From assembly GCA_945957495.1 (NCBI GenBank), contig CAMFLG010000044.1, positions 1 through 11,969 of the forward strand: a stretch of 11,969 nucleotides of DNA. The letters run 5' to 3'. This document shows positions 1 through 6,681 of the stretch, in pieces; the first letter of the stretch is position 1, and every line of letters begins with the position of its first letter. The notes below the pieces were generated by a model, which searched no databases, was not told the DNA's origin, and was given only the letters and a program-made list of their open reading frames with translations. Source of the DNA: an uncultured Pseudorhodobacter sp. (GTDB lineage Bacteria; Pseudomonadota; Alphaproteobacteria; Rhodobacterales; Rhodobacteraceae). The position numbers and the translations under genes were made by a program.

Positions 1-1411
1 GTTGTTCGACAATCTGATCCAGCGCCGCCCCCAGCCGCGCGGCTGCCCCGAAAAAGAACGGGCCATGCAGGTGGTAGACGATGTATTCCTCGGTGCTTTC
101 GGCCAGCGCGGTCAGGTTCGGCGCGCGCTCGACCGAGGCGCTGTCGGACATGCGCTGAATGAACACCAGCCCACCCAGCGCAAAGCCCACCACGATGCCT
201 TCGGTCAGATCGCGGAATACGACTAGAAGGAAGGTCGCCAGAAACACCACCGCATCGGCGCGGCTGGCGCGCAGCATCTGCCAGATCGCCTCTTTCTCGG
301 CCATGTTCCAGGCCACGACCGCCAGCACCGCCGCCAGCGAGGCCAGCGGGATATATCCCGCAAGCGGTGCCGCGATCATCATGAACAGCAGCACAAAGAC
401 CGCGTGCAACATACCCGAAACCGGGCCATGGCTGCCCGCGCGCACGTTCGTCGCGGTGCGGGCGATGGTGCCCGTCACGCAGATGCCGCCGAACAGGGCC
501 GACCCGATGTTGGCCACGCCCTGCGCCAGCAACTCTGCATTCGGCCTGTGCCTGCGCCCCGACATCCCGTCGGCCACCACCGCCGACAGCAGCGATTCAA
601 TCGCCCCCAGCAGGGTAAAGCTGACGGCCCAGGGCAACGCCGCCCAGATCGCTCCTTCGGACAGGCTCGGCAGGGCAGGGGCGGGCGGGGTGCGCGGCAA
701 TTCCCCGAACCGGCTGAAAATCGTCTCCACCGGCAAATGCAGCATGGCCGCCGCCACCGCAGACACGGCAACCGCGATCAGAAGGTTGGGCAGCTGCGCC
801 GCCACCCGCCGGATGCCAATGATCATCGCCACCGTCGCCGCCGCAATTGCCGCCGCGGCAGGGGTGATGCTGACCCGCGCCGCCCACAGTGCCTTTAGCT
901 TTGGCAAGATCGCCGCCGGTTCGCCACCTGGCAGGGAAAGCCCAAGCAAATCCTTGATCTGGCTGGAAAAGATGATCACCGCAATGCCTGCGGTAAAGCC
1001 CAGCGTCACCGGATAGGGGATAAAGCGCACATAGGTGCCCGCCCGCAACAGCGCCAGAATGATCAGCATCGCACCCGACAGGAATGCCGCCAGAATCAGC
1101 CCGTCAAACCCGATCTGGGTCACGCAGGCCGACACCAGCACGATGAAGGCGCCCGCAGGCCCGCCAATCTGAAACCGCGATCCGCCCAGGGCCGACACCA
1201 GAAACCCGCCGATGATCGCGGTAAACAGCCCCCGCTCTGGCCCCACGCCACTGGCAATCGCAATCGCCATCGACAGGGGCAGCGCCACGATCGCCACCGT
1301 CAGGCCCGCCATCACATCGGCGCGCAAATCGGATAGGCCATAGCCCTCGCGCAGGATCGTGATCAGTTTCGGGGTGAATTCAGAGGCAGGCTTGGCTACT
1401 CTGTCAGGCAT
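1..1411 (-). CDS. SulP-family anion (sulfate/bicarbonate-type) permease, C-terminus cut by window edge
   Basis: This is an inner-membrane secondary transporter of the SulP/SLC26 family, which carries sulfate, bicarbonate or other anions; the substrate cannot be read from sequence. About 470 residues are visible. They contain many hydrophobic segments and the SulP hallmark around residues 308-325 (GGICVTGTIARTATNVRAG), preceded by the conserved NAELLAQG stretch near residue 291. At the left edge the chain enters the cytoplasmic STAS domain with the typical YIVYHLHGPFFFGAA strand, so the rest of STAS lies outside the window. The start ATG is preceded by AGGA about eight bases upstream. The gene is divergent from the HugZ-like gene, with only 68 bp between starts. 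A long open frame on the opposite strand here is a coding shadow. Family assignment is very secure; substrate is unknown. Confidence 0.95.
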   Translation of the reverse strand, partial: MPDRVAKPASEFTPKLITILREGYGLSDLRADVMAGLTVAIVALPLSMAIAIASGVGPERGLFTAIIGGFLVSALGGSRFQIGGPAGAFIVLVSACVTQIGFDGLILAAFLSGAMLIILALLRAGTYVRFIPYPVTLGFTAGIAVIIFSSQIKDLLGLSLPGGEPAAILPKLKALWAARVSITPAAAAIAAATVAMIIGIRRVAAQLPNLLIAVAVSAVAAAMLHLPVETIFSRFGELPRTPPAPALPSLSEGAIWAALPWAVSFTLLGAIESLLSAVVADGMSGRRHRPNAELLAQGVANIGSALFGGICVTGTIARTATNVRAGSHGPVSGMLHAVFVLLFMMIAAPLAGYIPLASLAAVLAVVAWNMAEKEAIWQMLRASRADAVVFLATFLLVVFRDLTEGIVVGFALGGLVFIQRMSDSASVERAPNLTALAESTEEYIVYHLHGPFFFGAAARLGAALDQIVEQ

Positions 1412-1439
1412 GATCCGGTTCCTGTTGCCTTTGGGTCTG

Positions 1440-1468
1440 ATCAACTGCGCCCGCCCCCTTAAAGTCAA
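1440..1468 (-). promoter_or_regulatory. Candidate promoter of the SulP gene
   Basis: In the 68-bp gap between the divergent SulP and HugZ-like genes, the minus strand carries TTGACT (1463-1468), a good match to a sigma-70-type -35 box. No convincing -10 hexamer sits 16-18 bases downstream; the best candidate is GTTGAT/TTGATC. Alphaproteobacterial promoters often have weak -10 boxes, so this is plausible but unproven. The site lies just upstream of the plus-strand start at 1480 and would overlap that gene's leader. Confidence 0.25.
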
Positions 1469-1479
1469 GGCATCTGCAC

Positions 1480-1974
1480 ATGGCCAATCCCCCCGTCGAT
1501 CCCATAGCCGCGCCGGACGCCGCCGCGCGCCTCTTGGCGCAAGACCTGATGGCCCGCGCCCGCCACGCGTCGCTGTCCTATCTGGACCCGACCACGGCCA
1601 CGCCCGGGATCAGCCGCATTGCCTTAGGGCTTGATCCGCAGGGCCTTCCACTGACCCTGATTTCGGCGCTGTCGCAGCATGCCGGGGCGCTGCGGGCGCA
1701 TGCCGATTGCGCGGTGATGGTGGGCGAGGTCGGCGACAAGGGCGATCCGTTGACCCATCCGCGCCTGATGATCCGGGCGAAGGCGTTCTTTGTCGCCGCC
1801 GATGATCCGGTGCGGCCGGACCTGCGCGCGCATTGGCTAAAGGGCCACCCAAAGGCGGCCCTTTACGTCGATTTCGCCGATTTCGCCTTTTGCAGGCTGA
1901 TCCCCATCGATGCCCTGCTGAACGCGGGCTTTGGCCGCGCCTATCGCATGGCCGCCGCCGATCTGCTCGGCTAA
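1480..1974 (+). CDS. HugZ-like / pyridoxamine 5'-phosphate oxidase-family protein
   Basis: A 164-residue cytoplasmic protein of the FMN-binding split-barrel superfamily, closest in appearance to the short HugZ-type proteins common in Rhodobacteraceae. Some HugZ members act in haem binding or degradation; whether this one binds haem, FMN or another cofactor cannot be judged. Visible family marks are LISALSQHAGALRAHADCAV (residues 60-79), the DPLTHPRLMIRAKA strand (89-102), and the C-terminal HPKAALYVDFADFAFCRL and LLNAGFGRAYRM segments (123-157). There is no signal peptide or membrane segment. The ATG follows a CAAGG element about ten bases upstream. Its TAA overlaps the TAG of the convergent beta-helix gene. 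True pyridoxine oxidase (PdxH) is longer and has a different C-terminus, so pdxH is not proposed. Confidence 0.85.
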   Translation: MANPPVDPIAAPDAAARLLAQDLMARARHASLSYLDPTTATPGISRIALGLDPQGLPLTLISALSQHAGALRAHADCAVMVGEVGDKGDPLTHPRLMIRAKAFFVAADDPVRPDLRAHWLKGHPKAALYVDFADFAFCRLIPIDALLNAGFGRAYRMAAADLLG

Positions 1975-4259
1975 AGCGGGTTATCCACCCGCAACGTCAC
2001 CTGCACCTTGCCCTTCACCGCCGAGGGCCATTTCAGGCTGGCAAGCTTGCCCCCCGTGCCCTGTTCGACAAGGGCGTAGGCGCTGACAAACTGTGGCGTA
2101 CCGCTGTCATTGGTCAGCGCCCCTTCGGGCACAACGGCGGTCACATTGCGCGCCCGCCCTCCGAACGGCAGATAGGCCGACACGTCAATCGACCAGGTGT
2201 CGGCGGCGGTGCCCTGAACATGTTCCACCAGAACCGGGCTGACCGTGGGTTGGCTGATGCCGTTGAACGTGTTGGATTCAAAGGTAACATTGCGAAAGCT
2301 GTTGGTTGAAAGTGTGGAATAGCTTGTATCCACAATTTCAACCCGCTGCACCTCACTGTCGCGGGCGCGAAACACGTTGCTGGTGACGGTCAGGCCCGAC
2401 AGAAAATGCCCGCTGCCCCGCGGTGTCACCACGATCCAGTTGAACGCGGCACTGACACCTTGCGCGGTAAACACATTGCCGGTGATCGTCACCCCGCCAA
2501 AGGAATACTCTGACCCGAAGGCCGGGTTTGCATCATGTTCGTTCGAAAGTTCCAGAAAGCTGTTGTCGATATAGTTGCCGGTGAAGAAGGTCTTGCAGTT
2601 GATCGCCGTCAGCACGACCCCGGCACGGCGCACCCCCAGCGTTTCGTCGTCGCCACCGAAAAAGTGGTTGCCCGCAAAGATGCCCCCTGTGCCCGCCACC
2701 ACCCCGAAATGCGCAAAGCGTGCGGCGCGGTTGTTGCGGATCTTGACGTCATTGCCATTGGAATTGAACACGATGCTGCTGCGGTTCTGTGCCGGAAGTC
2801 CCATCTCGGAAGAGATGAATTCGCATCGGTCGATCTGCAGATCCTGGCAGCCTTGCCCCGTAGAGGTGATGGCGCGGTGCTTGGGCCGGTTGATCGTGCA
2901 GTCATAAAGGCGGAATACCGAACCGGTGATGGCAAGGTTGATGCCGCTGGTATTGGCGCCGCACAGAAATTCGATATTGCTGATCTCAAATCGGGAAAGC
3001 TGTGAAAACCCTGAAAAATCAAGCATATAGGTAAAGCGGTTGAAGGTGAAACTGCGCGTGCCCGCGGCGGCCCACATGGGCTGGCTCAGCGTCAGGGTTC
3101 CGGCGGCGACGTTCCTGGAGGTAACGTAAACTTCGCGCCCAACGCCGGTGCCGCTGACAAGGGAACCCACGGGAATGCTGGCAATATTTGCAACCGCCGA
3201 CAAGGTGTTGGGCGCCGATGTGGCATAGGTGGCCACGGCGGTCACGGTCTGTGTGGCCCAACTGGGCGCGGCAGAGCAGGTGAACTGGCCATTGGTCAGC
3301 ACCCGGCGCTCCGAGAAAGAGGTGATCTGCGCGATTGCCGCGATATCCAGCGGTTCGGTCAATTCGATGCGGCGGCCGTTAAGATCAAGCACCACATGAT
3401 CGGTGAAATAGAACAGCGCCTGCAGAGCTTTCTTGAACCCGCCCAATTCCGATCCGAAGGCTGCGGAATAGGTATCCAGATTGAAGTTGCGCGTGCAGGC
3501 CAGCCGCTGACTGTCCGGCATGGTGATGGTGCCTTCGAATTGCACCGGGTTTTCAAAGGTCAGGTGCGAGCCGATATAGTAACTGCCGGGTGACACCACC
3601 ACGCGCTTGCCCGCCGCTGCCGCGTCTGCCGCATCAAAGGCTGCGCGGTCATCCGTGATGCCATCGCCAATCGCGCCATAGTCGCGCACATCCACCCAGT
3701 CGAACATCTCTGAATGAAACACCTCCGTGACATCCTCGATGGTGATGTCGTCGATGCGCACCACGCCACCGGTCGGCCCGGTCAGATCAATGCCGAAATG
3801 GCCATAAACCGGGGCCGTGCCCCAGACCATATCCACCCCCGGGCGATTGCCCGACCCCACGATCGCGCTTAGCGTCACCACGCTGCCATAGCCGGGCAGG
3901 GCAACCAGATCGCCCTGCTGATCCGCCGTGGCGACATTGCTGCCAGAGCCGCTGCCCGCCCAGCCCGCGATGCGCGCCGACGGCAGTGCCCCCGAAATCG
4001 CCTTAAGCCGCACCGTGACCCGCAGATACAGCCCCGGCTGCATCGGGATTTGCTGAAAACAACGCAGCTTCAGCGTCGCGGTGGTCTTTTGTAGTTCAAG
4101 ACAGCCGCCAAAATCCTGATCGGCGGGGACAAATGCTGCATTCGGCTGCCCGGCATAGCTGGCATCCCCCGGCTCGCCATTCGCCTTGGACCACAGATTC
4201 AGTCCTGCCGAAAACGGCGGTGGCATCAACACCAGACCTTCAGTAATGGCTTTGTTCAT
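1971..4259 (-). CDS. GH28-related / pectate-lyase-superfamily right-handed beta-helix protein
   Basis: A 762-residue protein of the parallel beta-helix class (glycosyl hydrolase family 28-related, Pectate_lyase_3-like). The N-terminal 180 residues look like an all-beta, possibly carbohydrate-binding module. It is followed at about 188-245 by the diagnostic entry to the helix, VDVRDYGAIGDGITDD, and the PGSYYIGSHLTF strand. From about 400 to 650 come irregular Asn-rich coils (repeated NxF/NxI units such as IRNNRAARFAHFG and ITGNVFTAQG) typical of helix rungs. No GH28 catalytic signature can be named with confidence. The ATG at 4259 is preferred over the in-frame GTG at 4271 because GTGAGG lies six bases before the ATG. 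There is no recognisable Sec signal peptide. It is divergent from the dehydratase of the polysaccharide block, suggesting a role in binding or trimming a polysaccharide; this is inference. A phage-tailspike-like origin is possible, but no phage gene is nearby. Confidence 0.85.
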   Translation of the reverse strand: MNKAITEGLVLMPPPFSAGLNLWSKANGEPGDASYAGQPNAAFVPADQDFGGCLELQKTTATLKLRCFQQIPMQPGLYLRVTVRLKAISGALPSARIAGWAGSGSGSNVATADQQGDLVALPGYGSVVTLSAIVGSGNRPGVDMVWGTAPVYGHFGIDLTGPTGGVVRIDDITIEDVTEVFHSEMFDWVDVRDYGAIGDGITDDRAAFDAADAAAAGKRVVVSPGSYYIGSHLTFENPVQFEGTITMPDSQRLACTRNFNLDTYSAAFGSELGGFKKALQALFYFTDHVVLDLNGRRIELTEPLDIAAIAQITSFSERRVLTNGQFTCSAAPSWATQTVTAVATYATSAPNTLSAVANIASIPVGSLVSGTGVGREVYVTSRNVAAGTLTLSQPMWAAAGTRSFTFNRFTYMLDFSGFSQLSRFEISNIEFLCGANTSGINLAITGSVFRLYDCTINRPKHRAITSTGQGCQDLQIDRCEFISSEMGLPAQNRSSIVFNSNGNDVKIRNNRAARFAHFGVVAGTGGIFAGNHFFGGDDETLGVRRAGVVLTAINCKTFFTGNYIDNSFLELSNEHDANPAFGSEYSFGGVTITGNVFTAQGVSAAFNWIVVTPRGSGHFLSGLTVTSNVFRARDSEVQRVEIVDTSYSTLSTNSFRNVTFESNTFNGISQPTVSPVLVEHVQGTAADTWSIDVSAYLPFGGRARNVTAVVPEGALTNDSGTPQFVSAYALVEQGTGGKLASLKWPSAVKGKVQVTLRVDNPL

Positions 4260-4342
4260 CGCTTGCCTCACCCTATGAAACGCCTTGGCATGCCGCGCTG
4301 CGGCGCTACCGGTCGGGTTCAGATGTACAGGATCAGGCGTTA

Positions 4343-4358
4343 AGGCATTTTTATGCCT
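4343..4358. repeat. Short inverted repeat in divergent intergenic region
   Basis: AGGCAT (4343-4348) and ATGCCT (4353-4358) form a perfect six-base inverted repeat around TTTT, within the AT-richer part of the region between the divergent beta-helix and dehydratase genes. The symmetry would suit a dimeric regulator or a weak hairpin. It is 84 bp upstream of the beta-helix start and 205 bp upstream of the dehydratase start. No regulator can be named. Confidence 0.3.
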
Positions 4359-4426
4359 AAGTTCGCAGGTTAGGGCTGCACAAGAATTAAGCGCCGTGCT
4401 ATTTGATCTTGCGTGAGCGGCCGTGA

Positions 4427-4475
4427 TGTCGGATAGTTTGGGTGTCGGATGTCATTATTATTCATCGAAGTCATT
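4427..4475. promoter_or_regulatory. Direct repeats in the divergent promoter region (candidate regulator sites)
   Basis: The 304-bp gap at 4260-4563 contains no gene. It is visibly richer in A and T than its flanks and must hold the promoters of two divergent genes. The octamer TGTCGGAT occurs twice, at 4427-4434 and 4443-4450 (16 bp repeat period), followed by GTCATT at 4451-4456 and again at 4470-4475. Such closely spaced direct repeats can be binding sites for a transcription factor, but chance cannot be excluded. No convincing -35/-10 pair was identified. Confidence 0.25.
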
Positions 4476-4563
4476 GTAACATTTTCTGCAACTGCACAGT
4501 ATTGAGTGGGCGAGGCACTTTTTCCGGGTCGTCTGCTATGACGGTCGCCCCGAGGGCAATTGA

Positions 4564-6549
4564 ATGAACTCGTTTACCTACAGATTGCTAAGCATGAGCC
4601 GGGCGCGAAAGCGGGCGCTTCAGCTGGTTGTCGACATTATCATCCTGAACGCGGTCTTTGTGACCGCAATGTGGATGCGTCTGGAAAGTTTTGATTTTCT
4701 GACAAATGGCCGCGTCTGGCTGGTGATGATCCCAGTATTGCCGATCACGCTGTATTTCTTCGTCCGTCTTGGGTTTTACCGCGCCGTGCTGCGCTACATT
4801 GCCGGGCGCGCCCTGATCACCATTCTGATGGGATCGGTGCTGTCGGGGGTGGCGATGTCGATAGTGGCGCGCTTTGCCGATCTGCCGATTCCTGCGCCGG
4901 TGCCGGCGATCTACACGGTTCTCACCTTTGTCTGCATCGGCGGGGTGCGCTTTGGCTTCCGCGAGCTGATCAACTATTCCCAAAATCGCCGCAAGGAACG
5001 GGTCGCCATCTATGGCGCCGGTGCGGCGGGGCGGCAGTTGGTGCAAATCCTGCTTCAGCGCAGCGATTACATGCCCGTGGCCTTCATCGACGATGCAAAG
5101 CAGGCGCAGGGGACCCATGTCGGCGGCCTGATGGTGTATCCGCCGTCGCAGATCGAGGCGCTGATCCGCAACAATGGCGTGAACGTCGTGCTGCTGGCCA
5201 TGCCCTCGGCCACCCGCGCGCGCCGCAACCAAATCCTGCGCAAGTTTGAAAGCCTGCCGGTCCTGCTGCGTTCGGTCCCCGGGCTGGACGACATCATGGC
5301 GGGCAAGTCGCGGATTGATCAGATCAACGACATCGGCATCGAAGACTTGCTTGGCCGCGATGCAATCCCGCCGCGCCCGGAACTTCTGGGCGCCGACATT
5401 CGTGGCAAGGTCGTGATGGTGACGGGGGCAGGCGGATCAATCGGCAGCGAACTTTGCCGCCAGATCCTGCAGCAAAAACCAACCCGTCTGGTGCTGTTCG
5501 AACTGTCCGAAGCAGCCCTTTACAACATCCAGCAAGAGCTGGAGGCGCTATTGTCGGTACGCCGCCTGGATGTTGCGGTAACGGCCGTGCTGGGCTGCAT
5601 CATGCAGGAACGCCTTGTCGAACGCACGATGCGGCAATTCAAGGTGAACACGGTCTACCACGCCGCCGCTTACAAGCATGTGCCGATGGTCGAACACAAC
5701 ATCAGCGCCGGTATCCGCAACATCGTGTTCGGCACGAAAAGCGTGGTCGAGGCGGCGATTGCCACCGGTGTTGAATCCTTCATCCTGATTTCAACCGACA
5801 AATCCGTGCGCCCGACCAATATCATGGGCGCGTCAAAGCGGCTTGCCGAAATGCTGTGTCAGGCGCTGTCCAGCGCGCCGCACGCCTCGGGCACCACGAT
5901 TTCCATGGTGCGTTTCGGCAATGTGCTGGGATCGTCCGGGTCAGTGATCCCGACCTTCCGGCGACAGATCGAAATGGGCGGGCCGATCACGGTGACGCAC
6001 CCCGATGTGACCCGCTTCTTCATGACCATCCCAGAGGCTGCGCAACTGGTCATTCAGGCCGGGGCCATGGCCAAGGGTGGCGAGGTGTTCGTGCTGGATA
6101 TGGGCGATCCCGTGCGCATTGTTGAACTGGCGACGCGCATGGTGCGGCTGCACGGCCTGAAACCGATCCTTTACGCCGAACCGCCCAAGACCAAATCCTT
6201 CAACGGCGAAATCGGTATCGTCTTTACCCGGCTGCGCCCGGGCGAAAAGATGCATGAAGAGCTGTTGATCGGCAATGATCCCAAGGCCACCGGGCATCCC
6301 CGCATCATGTCCGCGACCGAACGGCACCAGCCGCTGTCGGTGTTGTTCAACGCGCTGTCCTTCCTGCAATCCGCCTGCGAACGCAACGATATCGACCGCA
6401 TTCGCGCCATTCTGGTGGAACAGCACACCGACTATCAGCCCAGCCGCGACATCGTCGATCTGTTCTGGCAGGAAGGCGAAATGCCGGATGCCTTTGGCCC
6501 AGAACCCGCTGCCGCAGATCAACCGCGCCTGACTTTGGTGCGCGGCTGA
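4564..6549 (+). CDS. Membrane-anchored nucleotide-sugar 4,6-dehydratase (CapD/WbpM/PglF family)
   Basis: A 661-residue inner-membrane enzyme of the polysaccharide-biosynthesis CapD family. Members remove water across C4-C6 of a UDP-sugar, usually UDP-GlcNAc, giving a 4-keto-6-deoxy intermediate for deoxy- or amino-sugars. Four hydrophobic segments lie at about 19-40, 53-73, 81-102 and 111-131. A first nucleotide-binding-like region (VAIYGAGAAGRQL, about 148-160) is followed by the short-chain dehydrogenase-type domain with GAGGSIG at 288-294. The active-site stretch reads S410-T411-D412-K413 and then M421-x3-K425: the tyrosine of classical SDR enzymes is methionine, as known for WbpM-type dehydratases. 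LRPGEKMHEELL sits near the C-terminus. The ATG is supported by GAGGG seven bases upstream. Length matches the long membrane-bound form. It is followed after 132 bp by the YjbH homologue, placing it in an exopolysaccharide locus. The exact substrate is unknown. Confidence 0.93.
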   Translation: MNSFTYRLLSMSRARKRALQLVVDIIILNAVFVTAMWMRLESFDFLTNGRVWLVMIPVLPITLYFFVRLGFYRAVLRYIAGRALITILMGSVLSGVAMSIVARFADLPIPAPVPAIYTVLTFVCIGGVRFGFRELINYSQNRRKERVAIYGAGAAGRQLVQILLQRSDYMPVAFIDDAKQAQGTHVGGLMVYPPSQIEALIRNNGVNVVLLAMPSATRARRNQILRKFESLPVLLRSVPGLDDIMAGKSRIDQINDIGIEDLLGRDAIPPRPELLGADIRGKVVMVTGAGGSIGSELCRQILQQKPTRLVLFELSEAALYNIQQELEALLSVRRLDVAVTAVLGCIMQERLVERTMRQFKVNTVYHAAAYKHVPMVEHNISAGIRNIVFGTKSVVEAAIATGVESFILISTDKSVRPTNIMGASKRLAEMLCQALSSAPHASGTTISMVRFGNVLGSSGSVIPTFRRQIEMGGPITVTHPDVTRFFMTIPEAAQLVIQAGAMAKGGEVFVLDMGDPVRIVELATRMVRLHGLKPILYAEPPKTKSFNGEIGIVFTRLRPGEKMHEELLIGNDPKATGHPRIMSATERHQPLSVLFNALSFLQSACERNDIDRIRAILVEQHTDYQPSRDIVDLFWQEGEMPDAFGPEPAAADQPRLTLVRG

Positions 6550-6681
6550 CCTGTTTACGTTGCATCGGCGACAGAATTGCTGATTTTGATTGGGCGCGAT
6601 GGTTCTTTTGTGGCAATCCCTGAATGAAGCGGGCAGAATCAGGCAAGCAACAATAATGCGACGACAGGGTGGTTGGCAGGC

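Noticed and set aside
159..1016. 285-residue open frame on the plus strand
   Set aside because: It lies antisense to the SulP permease, whose frame contains the full family signature. The translation is low-complexity Ala/Thr/Ser/Arg, typical of a shadow in high-GC DNA.
1971..4259. Prophage tailspike gene
   Set aside because: The beta-helix fold would allow it, but there are no tail, capsid, integrase or lysis genes nearby, and GC and codon use match the neighbours.
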